Positions 1 to 10,393 of a DNA stretch of 64,000 nucleotides are shown here, piece after piece. The stretch is from Volutella citrinella (taxonomy: Eukaryota; Ascomycota; Sordariomycetes; Hypocreales; Nectriaceae): contig JAWZSP010000007.1 of NCBI GenBank assembly GCA_034401135.1, positions 1,674,001 to 1,738,000 on the forward strand, written 5' to 3'. The position numbers and the translations under genes are program-made. Positions within the stretch are counted from its first letter, which is position 1; every line of letters begins with the position of its first letter. The notes under the pieces were generated by a model that saw nothing but the letters and a program-made list of their open reading frames with translations, was not told the DNA's origin and searched no databases.

Positions 1-117
1 GTAATGTCCTAGTCCCTGCCTAACAGGACAATTAACGCCGCCTAGCCGTAGCTTGGTATGATTCCAAATATCGTCAATATCGTCGAGGCCTAGGAGCCAT
101 CGCCTTTCCCATCCCTT

Positions 118-822
118 TTATGCCATAATTACCACACATGCAATGCCAGAGATGGCAAGTGAACCATATCCCCAAAATCCCATTTGTCGGGGACCGCCGG
201 AGCTGGCAGGCGTGCTATTGCCTCCAAATGGATCGCCACCTCCTCCATTGGTTACGGGTGGCGTTGTCGACTTGGCCCCGTTGCTCGTTGCGGTTGTCGA
301 ACCGCCAGTAGCCTCGGGCTTGGGGACCGAAGGCTTTGATGATGTCGTCGGCTCAACAACGATGAATTTTGGTGACCCGCCTGATTGCTGATCGCCGCTT
401 GGCTGTGGGGTTCTTGTAGCTGTAGAAAACGTCGTGCTGGTGGTGGTGGTAGTTGTAGAGCGCGACGCCGACTTCGGCTTTTCAATCTCATCCGGGTCTA
501 TGCAGAGAACATCCACGAGCTGGTTTTTCTGCCCACGGTACATGAGTGAATCCGAGTTTGCCTGCACGCCAGCGCATTTCGATTGGATTTTGGCAGCGAC
601 TTCGCCGATGGAGGCCTTGCATTTTACCGAGCAAGCCTTTCCACCCATGAAGTCCTCAAAGATACATTGCGAAAGGTTGGTGTAATACGCAGCCTCGCAA
701 TCAGCGGACACCTTCAGTCCGTCGAGCCCTTGGAAGTTCTTGAGCGAGACTGCAGATGCCTGTGCCGCCAGCAGGACAAGCAGTGGCAATCGCTGCCAGT
801 TTCGAGTCGATGATGGCGTCAT
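118..822 (-). CDS. Secreted, probably GPI-anchored six-cysteine protein
   Basis: The single-exon gene encodes 234 residues starting MTPSSTRNWQRL. The same frame stays open upstream to about 1197 but has no ATG there, and this Met is directly followed by a basic stretch and a hydrophobic signal peptide (LPLLVLLAAQASA). The mature N-terminal part has six cysteines within about 85 residues (in SADCEAAY, LSQCIF, GKACSVKC, QSKCAG and DVLCID), which suggests three disulfides. A long Thr/Ser/Pro/Gly-rich region follows, of the kind that becomes O-glycosylated. The last about 20 residues (GFWGYGSLAISGIACVVIMA) are hydrophobic with a small-residue region before them, as in a GPI-anchor signal. It is therefore probably a cell-wall or plasma-membrane surface protein. 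I do not recognise a named family for the cysteine domain, so the biological role is unknown. Confidence 0.72.
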   Translation of the reverse strand: MTPSSTRNWQRLPLLVLLAAQASAVSLKNFQGLDGLKVSADCEAAYYTNLSQCIFEDFMGGKACSVKCKASIGEVAAKIQSKCAGVQANSDSLMYRGQKNQLVDVLCIDPDEIEKPKSASRSTTTTTTSTTFSTATRTPQPSGDQQSGGSPKFIVVEPTTSSKPSVPKPEATGGSTTATSNGAKSTTPPVTNGGGGDPFGGNSTPASSGGPRQMGFWGYGSLAISGIACVVIMA

Positions 823-3800
823 GTTGTCGGCAAGTCGAAGCAAGTTGTAATCCAGCAAGCGTAAATGGGGGGCTTGAGCCTTCTCGAAGAGTTGTCGCGG
901 GTGCACGCCGCATATAACTTGGTTCGCAAGATACGGTTCGACTAGGCAATTGGTTTGAAACGACAAGCGTTCGCAAAGTGTTTCTAAGCTCGGTAGGCAA
1001 AAGTGTATGCGGACGAAAAGAGCTGTCAGAGGCTCCTTGGTTGTGTGACGAATAAAGTTTGGGTGCCGTGGGATCCCGAAGGGCGTACAACCTGGGGCAG
1101 TGCTGGCGGAGGCGAGCAGATTGTGCGGAGCAAGGTCTGGTTTCGTTGTCGGCGCAGAACTTCCTGAAAGAGGTGGAAGGATTCGATTCGAGGTCAACCG
1201 AGCACAGCAAGGTGGTGCACAATATCAGGAGAGGAGATAACACACGTCGGCGCTTGGCAAGGAAGGGCAGACAGGTGGATTGGATGCACAAGATATGGAG
1301 TCCTTCAAGGAAAAGCCACTCTCTCTGGGCCTAGAATGGGGTTTGAATTGGGACGGAGTAGAAAGGATAAGGAGGCCACCAGGGCGAGAAAAGAAGACAG
1401 TAGAGCATAAAAACCAGAAGCACAGCTCCGGTCGCCAAGCGGTTCCACCAAGGGAGGAGCAGCAATGCAATGCAATGCAATGTTGGTTGAAGGGAAGATG
1501 AGCTGTGAGGCAGAGGGAATGGGGAAATGGGGAAGAAATGGGCGGATGCACGATTGAAAAGCCGTAGCCCGGTCAGGGATAGGGCGGGAGGGTCGAACAG
1601 TACCCTGGGGGCGCATTGACTGTGTCCATGTGTCGAGGCGTCCAGGTGGTCGTTGATCCGCAACAAGAACCATCTGAAACGAAACCAACCCGCCAGCTGA
1701 CAGACAGCACAGAGAGCGCAGCCCGCACAGCACCAACTTACGCACGCACAGCAGCGATGCGCTTGAGCAAAGGGTACATCTGTCAACAAATCGGTGGCTT
1801 GCCATTGTCACAGAGGCTGCAGCAGCCGGCGCGAAACGCCAAGCCAGAACGGGCCAGACTACGGCCAGGGGAAACCTCCTTCAGCTGGTCCATGACGCTC
1901 CTCCTGGGCCCTCCTGGCACTCCTGGCTGGGTGTCACGACAGCCACAGTTCGCGTCGCCAACTCCAAACGGAAACTCCAGCGGCGCGACTGATCACTGAT
2001 CAAAAGGGCCGTTCGCCACGGGCCACGGGCGGACACAGAGCCGGACGTGGCAGCCTGAGGTGGCCAGGGCGTCGGCCGAGACGTCGGTGTCGCTCTGTAG
2101 TGTTTTGAGATGTTTGAGCGTCTACTTACTTGCAACATCAGCCTGGAACGCCAATCAAGCAGAAGCAGGCGACAGGAGGAGGAGAGACGGCAATGGGGGG
2201 TCACCCAGCTAACGGGTGCGGACGACTCAGGACGGACCCGAAGCCCCGGCATTCCATCAGTGACGACAGAGGGCCTGGGAAGGGCCCTGCGACAGAGATG
2301 CGCACAGACAGGGCTTGTCATGTCATGTCATCCCCTCCAGGGTCTGAGACCCAATCGACGGCGGCAAATGGATGGGGATTGGGGAAACGAAACGCCGTCG
2401 TGTTTGAAGTTGGAGAAGGGGTTCCCGAACGCCGCCCTATTGGCCAGCGCCCCATGCGCCGTCGCCACACGGCATGCATAGCAGCGCACCACAGGCAGGT
2501 GCCATCCAGTGTCAGAGTTGTTGCTAAAAGCGTCACAATAATTACCAACGAAGGTGCCAACACGATATACTAACTTAGGACTTAGAACCCAGGACCATCA
2601 AACGCTTGCGTAGCCATGCACTCGCTGCACGGGTGCGCTTCACAAGGACGTCTTTGCATCTTTGCTTCAGCAACTCGGTTGCATGTTTACTACGTATTCG
2701 ACCTGTCACATGGACCCATCTGCAACCAATCTATTGCGAACGCGCCGACGCCGCTGCATGCGGGCACCACTGATCACCCAAAACTCGCCCAAACCCGGAC
2801 AGCAAACAACATACACAGTGGCCAAGGCGAACCGAGCATTGAAAGCAATCGGAAGCCATACTTGCCAGGAAACCCCCACTGCTATCGCAACATCAACACT
2901 CGCTGTTTGCCATCACCAGAGGAGGCACAACGGAGCCAATGAGCACCCATCGAAGCGCACGGATGTACTATCAGGGGCTTCGTTGCATCCCACTGGGGGG
3001 CGTTTGGTCGCACGACCCTGCCAAGGGTACTAAGCAATCTTCCTTACGACCACTAACTCAGGCAATGCTAGCTGAGAATAGTGCTGATCGACGGGGCCAA
3101 CCGCCAACCCGTCGACTGCGCCGTTCCCTCTTGCAGAACATTGAGTTGTTCCATTTTGTTTCGTTCAGAGTTACGGATAGGTAGGAAGGCACCAAAGCGT
3201 TCAAGGGACTGAAAAATTGTCCGCTGGCCATTCGGCTGTCGATGAGCCTGGCTTTGGGCCCGCTTTGCGTTACAGCAATCGGCCGGCCAGTCCTCTGTTT
3301 ACCCCGGCCACTCCAAGTCTCACCAATAGGGTCCTTCATTGCTGACACTCAAACTAATTAATTGCACCAACCAGCCGGAGGAGGGCCAGGTCTTCCGTTC
3401 ACGACGCCTGGGCTGTCGAACAATGTTGAGCTCAATTTGCCGGGCGATACCTATGTAGATGCTCCAGCTGTCGCTCATGCTAATCAGTATGATTAGCATC
3501 CTGAACTCCGCTCTCTTCAGGGGGATTCCAGGCAGACTCGTATCTTCTACAGTCGAGTTTCGTCTCCTATAGATGAGCTGACTGCCCGTGTTTGCTTTCT
3601 CCCCCTCCCTTGCTATGCATTGCCACACTCCTCGCGTCGAGGGAGTTATTACGAGCGAATCACCACCAGCAAAATCCTTGGAGGGCGACCTACCTACGTG
3701 CTTCCCGATGGACAAATACTCAAAAGGTGCGTCTGAGACCTCGTGTTGGTTCTACCCGAGACACGACCGACAGGTCGCGCTGGTCATGTCCTGAAGCAGC

Positions 3801-4650
3801 GCAATCTGAGCTGGAGATCAGGCATGCAACAGCCGGTTGCTGCTCCGACTACGGGCCCATCTCACCTATTTCTAGCACTCCAGGTGGAGAATACGAGGCC
3901 ATACGTCAGAGTCCACATGCGGGAGCACGATCTCCACGCGCCGTTTCACCAATGCGTTCTGCCCAGGATGCCTTTCATGCCCCCCGACAAGAGGCGTTCT
4001 TGCTAGATCGCTCTGTTGGATCTCGGAAACATTCTAGTCACGGCTCAGTCGACGATGTAAGCTAGAATATCCGCTCTGCACACCTGGCGCCGGGCAGCAC
4101 ATGTGGACGCTAAAGTGGATATCCGAGGCAGTGCCCATCGTATTCGCCTTGGCTTACGTTGATGATGCTTGCTGTGATGCTGCTTGCTGTCACCAACGTC
4201 ACCACTTCTCAATCGAAAACCAATGGATTAATGTCGAGAAGGAGTCGCGCCACTCTGGTGGAAACGGCCCGATATCTGGTAAGAATCATGGCTCAACTCG
4301 TTATGTGGCGTGTTGGCCAATTGCTTTCATAAGTGCTCCTTGTGGCTGTGGTGTTGTGTGTGCAGATTGATCCAGTCACCACGACAAGATGCTTGCACCC
4401 TGGAACGTGCTTCAGCAAGGGCCGGTAAATGGGGAGAAGACGGTGCTTCTCGACTGCTTGTCCCCCATCATTGCTACCGGCTTGTGTTAGAGCCCAACCC
4501 CGCCACTAACCCGTGACCATGTCTATTTCCAGCCCCCCAAGCCTCGGTTGTCTATGGAACCTGTTCACCATCCCCTCGTAACTTGAGCTCAAGATTGAAC
4601 ATATAGACGGCCTCCCCCGGCCCGTTAGACTTACCCAAGCCGGCACTAGT
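823..4650. other. Long stretch without a recognisable gene
   Basis: The first about 700 bases are probably the promoter and 5' leader of the minus-strand secreted-protein gene. They include a (gcaat)4 microsatellite at 1462-1481. Between about 1.6 and 4.65 kb only short overlapping open frames occur on both strands. None has a convincing domain, a codon pattern or a splice-joined partner. A serine/proline-rich open frame at about 3790-4065 (plus) looks somewhat protein-like but has no recognised homology and no clear start. Confidence 0.5.
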
Positions 4651-4919
4651 TCGGCCGTTGAATAATAAGTCGAAGCTGTACATTTGTCGGACCTGTGGGT
4701 GCTCAGCGTACCCAATTCCCAGGACTTCCCCACGCAGTGCCTTTTTGGGTCATATATCGACACTTTGGTGTTTCTCTTTTTGCCAGCTCTATCAGCGGCA
4801 TCTTGGCACTTGTGATATTTGGTCCTTACAGTGCTGTCAACGTGCCAATGGTGCGTGAGATGTTGAAGTTGTCACTCGATTTGTGCTTAAAATCGCAGTG
4901 CCGATTGGCCTTGCGCTCT

Positions 4920-5324
4920 CTAGTGGCTAGCACCGATGTCAATGGTGCTCACGCGCTTGAATTTCGACACGAAATCGCCTACAGCATTGTAATCATCAAA
5001 GATAACCTTTTCAAACGAGCCCTTGGGACAGCCTAGCTCGAGAAACGACTGTGTGAGCGGTACGTGGTCTTGACTTGATCAGAATGTCGTGGTATCAATC
5101 ATCCCCATTGTATCCATGTTGGCGTGAATATCGCATTCGAGTCTCCAAAACGGGGCGAGAGCCCGCCGTCTTAGAATCCCTCCAAAGCAGCGTGTGCGGA
5201 TTCCCGCACAACCTTTGGCGGGCATAGGTATTTTCTGAAATAGTGACAAGGCCATGGGGTAGCGATGGGAGCACCGAGATACTGCGTTGATCTTGTCGAG
5301 ACGGAACATGTTGGTTGAAGGCAA
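4920..5324 (-). pseudogene. Possible decayed coding fragment, unidentified
   Basis: On the minus strand one frame stays open from about 5324 to 5079. After a single in-frame TGA at 5079-5081 it continues open for 52 codons to 4920. The downstream piece (for example FLELGCPKGSFEKVIFDDY) has ordinary protein-like composition, unlike the Arg/Ser/Cys-rich shadow frames around it. No start, splice junction or family could be assigned. It may be a relic of a gene, an exon of an unresolved gene, or chance. Confidence 0.2.
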
Positions 5325-6408
5325 GATCTGGCACGACCATCCCAGTTACCCTACATTTGAGGATGCCGAAATCTTTGGATGCTTCAAGAAGAGCGCACCG
5401 CAGCGCACTAATAAAGCTGGTAGAAAATCGAGCCATGAGCGCATGGAGAGTATCTGGGGATTTGGGTTTGCCAATTTATTTTTAGGACTGCGTTGTTGCG
5501 TCCTGAGGGTTGTAGAGGAGACTTGATGCCGTCTTGGGTTTCGTCGGATCAACACAGCGCTGTCGAAACCGTCACTCTCGACATTGATGCCGGGGTGCTC
5601 TACAATCGTCGATACGAAAAATCAACAAACGGATTTGCCCAAGACACAGGAAGTGCAGGCAATAGGGCTGACACTGGCCATTTCTCTTGGTTGGGAAAGC
5701 AATGAGGCTCTGACGAGGTGACCTTGAGGGGTCCATCGCCAAGCCTGGAGATACAGGGGACTAGGCCCCTAAGGTGCCATCTTTGGACACACAGGCAGCT
5801 AAAGCACAGGGGACTCGGCAATGGGCTCTCCACTTCCAGGTAGTGCCGCCCCAGATCCCGCCTTGGCTGCCTCCCACATCGATAACGAGGCCATTGCGTC
5901 GTTCATTCCCCCTATGCAGGAAGCGTGCGTTTGCTAACCAGTGTCAAGGGTTGAAGCTTGAATTATTAAAGACAGCCTCGCTCAGGTACGCAGCCAATCG
6001 CACGAGTCAAGGAGGGCCGGGGTGAGGGGCAGACGGTTGATGGCTGGCCCGGCCAAAGCCACCAAACCCCAATTCATCCCCCTATTCTGCCCCCGGCACC
6101 GCCAGCCGATTGATGGAGCGCTAGGAATTCCGCCTCGTGCCTGGCATCGCGCAGGTGTCGAGAGCGCCACGCCTTCAGCTGAAGAATAGCGCCCCTTGGC
6201 GGCTGTTTGGACGGCTGGCGCAAGGCTAACCCGCAAATCGGTAGCCTTGGGGCAGAGGACACGATGATGCTGCATGTTCAAAAAGGAGAGCCAGCCCTGC
6301 ACGACTGCTGCGTCGCAATCCAGTCCATCTGAGCCTGAGCCCGAACCCTGCTTCGTCTTCCCTTTCCCTCCCAAGATCCACGTCCCGACGTTCACGCCCA
6401 CATCCACA
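5325..6408. other. Upstream region of the four-exon gene
   Basis: I see no gene here. The last several hundred bases, C-rich with pyrimidine runs just before the ATG at 6409 (context tccacaatg), are likely the promoter and 5' leader of the following plus-strand gene. Confidence 0.4.
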
Positions 6409-7752
6409 ATGTCCATGTAAGCGCACCATCATGCTGAGCCTCGCGGCTCTGTCAAGCTCACGGCTGCATCGCTGACACTGGCCCCCTCCCCTCCCAGTCC
6501 ACTCAAAGCCAAGGTCGCCATTCGCGATCAATGGGAGAAACCAGATAGCCCTGTGCAGAAGGCTGCCAAGGAATTGGAGGACAACCTCGGCCTCAAGCTC
6601 AACTGCAATCCCCAATGGCCCACCCTGATCGCAGAGCTGGACTCTGTCTACCAGGACAAGGGCGAGCTCATTTCCTATCTCATCTCGAGCGTTCGGGTAT
6701 GGCTGTCTGTCCTCGGCGACCTCGTAGACAACAGCGATCACGAGGAATGGGCCGAGAAGGTGGTCGACAGGGTCAAGGACGTGGCCGTGGACATGAATCT
6801 GTACTTGGACGTGAGTTTTTGTGCCCTTCCCCTTCGCCTGGTGTTCGCATCGCGACGAGGCCTCGATGATGGATTTCTTCACTCTGCCCACACAGCGGAT
6901 TCACGGCACCGGGCTGACACTGTGAATAGATCATTAGCGGCTCACAGCCAACATCTGTGTGGTCCGATGAGCGTCGTGGTTTCGTTCTGTCTCTGCCCAA
7001 GTCGGAGATGAGCAATGCCGGCCAGTTTTCGCCCGCCTTTCAGGACCAGCTGCTCAGCAGCTTCGAGTCCAAGGCGCCCGTCTCGCTGCCCATCCACTCC
7101 ACAACCGGGGACGAGTGGGCCGATGTTGGTGCCGAAGATGATGTCGCCGTGCCTGCCGCCGCCGCCGCCACGTCTGCCGGGCCTGTGAGGGCAGTGAGCG
7201 CCCTGCCCCGCGTCGATTTCCTCCCAGACCCAAACTCCCTGCCTCGGCCCGCGAGCCTGTTGATGAAGCCCCCGTACCACCTGTTCGTCAAGGCCGGCAC
7301 CAACGACAAGGGCCAGCCCAACACCTGGATGGAGATTCAGTGCAGCCACACGCCGACGCTCGAGTTTTTGCACCGGTACCTGAAGAAGTGGTGCGCCATC
7401 ACCCCGGGCCATCCGGAAAAGGTACTAGTCCCCTCCCGTGACGGATGTGATGGTGCGGCGTCGGTTTCAGAGGACCAGAGACGCCGGGGCCGCCATGCCT
7501 TTTGATCGTTTGCTGACGATGATGGCTTGCCAGGTCCCCGTAATCACCCTGAAGCTCAACCAGGGACAGAGCAGCTTTGGTCTTCCGTTCGACACGCTGT
7601 ATCTGATCTCGGAGTATCGCTATGCAGGAATCTACACCATCTCGCCGACCATGATCCTGCACCTGGTCGAGGCTGTGCTGGGATATGACAGGGTGTTTGA
7701 GGATGTGAATAGCTGGCAGTACCGCCGGGACCTGCCGTACAAAACCATGTAG
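6409..7752 (+). CDS. Conserved fungal protein of unknown function, four exons
   Basis: Exons are 6409-6416, 6498-6810, 6930-7421 and 7534-7752. They join in frame to 343 residues. The first exon holds only ATG TCC AT before GTAAGC, and its acceptor is CCCAG at 6497. The second intron runs from GTGAGT to AATAG, the third from GTACTA to CCAG. The protein begins MSIPLKAKVAIRDQWE. Its N-terminal third is helical and acidic (an AKELEDNLGLK segment, then VWLSVLGDLVDNSDHEEW). A variable Ala-rich linker follows at about residues 165-180. The most conserved-looking part is C-terminal (PPYHLFVKAGTNDKG, GLPFDTLYLISEYRY, PTMILHLVEAVLGYDRVF). There is no signal peptide or membrane span, so it is probably cytosolic or nuclear. 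I cannot assign a domain. The weak donor GTACTA of intron 3 is the least certain junction. Confidence 0.72.
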
Positions 7753-8745
7753 AGTCTACAACACGGGGGGGAATGGCCCCCCTGCTGAGGATCCAAAGTC
7801 CCCGAATCCTTTGACAAAGCTGTCGTCTCATGCTTCCCTTTTGCCCTGATGTGAGCCGCCCTTGCCGCCGTAAAGGGTTCACGTGCGTGACATGGTGCCC
7901 AGATGCATCGAAATTCAAATGCAGGCCAATGGGACCTGCTCTCAGCTCTCGTTATCACATTTATCGTTGTAAGTATGCATACCCCACTGTGTACGTGACC
8001 CAGCCCATACCGTAAGAGGCTTGTCATATAGGCATTCTGATAGGACGTGCAAAGCCCAGCGAAGCCACCGTGTGTGTGTGTCTTGGTATCGTATATGCCA
8101 GCCCATCTTGTGGGGGTGGGGACGGGCCGAGACTTCCTGGTCTCCATTTCCATTAATAGGCAGGCACGGCCCGTACGGGGATGTTTCTCTAGCCGGTAAG
8201 CCGGATCGATCTACGATTTCATTCTTCAGCATCTCAGTCGTCACAAACCGCCTTGGTGAACATGTATCTGCCCGCAACTTGAATCGACAATCTGTTTGCT
8301 TTTCCTATTTACCAAGGGCCTCCATGCGCCTGCACTCCGGCCGCTCCGTACAGTGCATGCGTCCTCTCGTTGGCAGTGCTGTTCACCTGTACATGGACGA
8401 ATGCGGTTGGAGGCCAAGAAGTGAAAATGTGAAATTCCCGCAATGGAAAGTTGGCCATCTGCCCTGTTGGGCCATGTCTGTGTGACACACATGCCGCACA
8501 TGCATGTAACCATGGTTTCGAGGCCACCCACCCACTCACGGGGTTTGATTTGATTTGATGGACAGTGACATGAGGACTGGAGCTGTTGGCCGGTGCTGCA
8601 TGCCTTGCTCAATTCACTGTCACTGCCACTGCACGACCCCGCTTATTCGTCTGCCGTGCCCAATGGTTAGCTGTCTGGTGGAATGATGCAGAGTGAATAG
8701 GGCAGGTGTTTGGTTTGTGGCAGCACCTGCCTGGTCGCCTTACAT
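7753..8745. other. Intergenic, no gene seen
   Basis: This lies between the end of the four-exon gene and the end of the small minus-strand gene, so it is 3' flank on both sides. It contains a short GT run near 8071. Open frames here are short and overlap on both strands. Confidence 0.5.
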
Positions 8746-9075
8746 TCAATTCCTGGGGCAGTCCAGACATATACACTGGTGGTGTGGAGGACACCCTCGC
8801 GCCATCCAGCATGCTATCAAGGCCATGCCGAAGACTAAGAGGACAGCCAAATGGGGTTGGGGCGGTGCGTAGAAATGGTTCACGTAGTTGTACGTCTTGA
8901 ACACATGGCCATTGATTTGCTTACCGTTCCCCGTTGTGATGTTTCCTTCACCCTGATACATCTCCCCGGAGGGACTGGCATCTTCAGCGGGTTCCGGTCT
9001 GCGTCTGCCCTCGGTTGCCGAATCGCATTGCTGCAGGCCGGCGCCTTGCCGCTTCATCACCGCTTGCGGGTCCAT
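8746..9075 (-). CDS. Small single-pass membrane protein with a GNG-Q-ING motif
   Basis: The predicted product is 109 residues, starting MDPQAVMKRQGAG. The frame is open further upstream, but that part is low-complexity and shadow-like. Residues 1-40 are polar and acidic. Residues 42-69 contain a Gly/Asn/aromatic stretch (NITTGNGKQINGHVFKTYNY). A hydrophobic segment at about 75-92 (HLAVLLVFGMALIACWMA) could span a membrane. The C-terminus is rich in Cys and His (five Cys after residue 88). The Gly-x-Gly-x-Gln-x-Asn-Gly pattern is also present in the divergently placed gene at 10394-11440. There it follows a death-fold-like domain, which raises the possibility that the two products interact through this motif. 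No family is recognised. That the frame is expressed is an inference. Confidence 0.4.
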   Translation of the reverse strand: MDPQAVMKRQGAGLQQCDSATEGRRRPEPAEDASPSGEMYQGEGNITTGNGKQINGHVFKTYNYVNHFYAPPQPHLAVLLVFGMALIACWMARGCPPHHQCICLDCPRN

Positions 9076-10393
9076 CGTGGGTGGGAGTGGCTCAGACACG
9101 GCCGTACCAGGACGGTTGGGGGATGTGGATGCACAGACGACGGGAGGGTGTGCCAGAGGACCAAACGGGATGGACAATTTGTTCGTGTGTGTGGGTAGGT
9201 GTGCGCGCTGATGAGGGCTTGCGGCCAACGCCACAGACAAGGGTTGCCGGCCAGCGGGCGGCAAGGTACATGTACATGGTAAGGCTGTGAGCTGAGCCAT
9301 TCTATGCTGTGCAGGCCGCCAGGACCAACACTCTTTGATGCCATATTGGAGTCGGCTGGATCTTGGTGCCCAGTCGGCGGTATCCGTACTCCATGTGCGT
9401 ATAATATCCATGGCGACATGTCTGGTGGAGCCAAACGCATCTTTTATGGATCGAATGAAAGATGGTGTAGTTCCCGTTCGCTCCTGCCCTTTAGCCGGCG
9501 AGCCCAGAGGCTGTTGGTCGTGGTTTCTGCAATCTCTGTTCGACGCCATCCCATCTGCATGCACGCACTAGCCCTCTTGTTCTTCTGATGGCTGCCCGAA
9601 CCCGAAAGCCTGAAGCCTTGACTTGCATCCTGCTCCCTCACTCGTAGCCTGATTGCCTTGTCGGGTCGATAAGCCCATCCGAGAACCTGCATGGCCCCCA
9701 AAGCACCTAGGGGCCCTTTGCTGGGAACGTCGACCATATGTCCTTGCAGCCCTTCACATAGACGCTTCTCACCTGTGTCCAACTCTCTACCTACAACTAA
9801 TCCCTGCCGTCTTTCATTCTTTACTTCCAGAGCCACAGAATCAGCCGTGGATGTAGGTGAATTTCTCCCATTTTCAACCCCCTAGTCTGCCAGACAAGAT
9901 GAACATGTTGTTGGGCAACAATCAACAACCCCCCTTTGCACGATGCCGTTGCCCAAGTGGTGCACACGGTTTGGAATTTTACAGCCTTGCTGATGCGCTT
10001 TGGAGTCGGTGAGCAATACTCCGCCCCCCTTGTCGCCTTGGCCTGGCGTTGTACGACGGATGAGGCTCTGCTCCCAGCCTGTTCCCTTCAACGGATGCTG
10101 TGAAGGATCACGACCTCGACACACACACTGGGCCACAGTTGCAGCTCGTTTCGAACTTGGTCTTCAAAGCTGGCCGCCGTGAGCAGGTCTGGGCCCCGTT
10201 ACATGCCACGTTGACGACACCACCTCCGTCCTATCTTGCACTTTGCTGAAGCCGCCGTTGCGGCCGTCGACTGTCGAGCATCGTCGAGAACCGTCCGAAA
10301 CGGCCCCCGTTACTTTCACCGCTCCTTGCCGCGCAGAGTTTTCACGACCATTACATCCCCAAGTGCAGCCTTGTGTTGGCGCCTGAACTTGTC
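9076..10393. other. Divergent intergenic region
   Basis: This 1.3 kb separates the small minus-strand membrane-protein frame from the plus-strand SesA/HeLo-like gene and would hold both promoters. No gene is seen. The stretch just before 10394 is C-rich and lacks an obvious TATA box. Confidence 0.45.

Noticed and set aside
823..1197. In-frame extension of the secreted-protein frame upstream of its signal peptide
   Set aside because: The extension has no ATG, is rich in shadow-type composition, and would bury the signal peptide inside the protein.
1305..1811. Long minus-strand frames rich in Cys, Leu and Ser
   Set aside because: They overlap a plus-strand frame, show no domain, and lie in what looks like leader or promoter DNA.
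6226..6891. 221-codon minus-strand frame
   Set aside because: It is the antisense shadow of the well-supported four-exon gene at 6409-7752.
8021..8485. 154-codon plus-strand frame
   Set aside because: It overlaps minus-strand frames of similar length with shadow-type composition and no domain.
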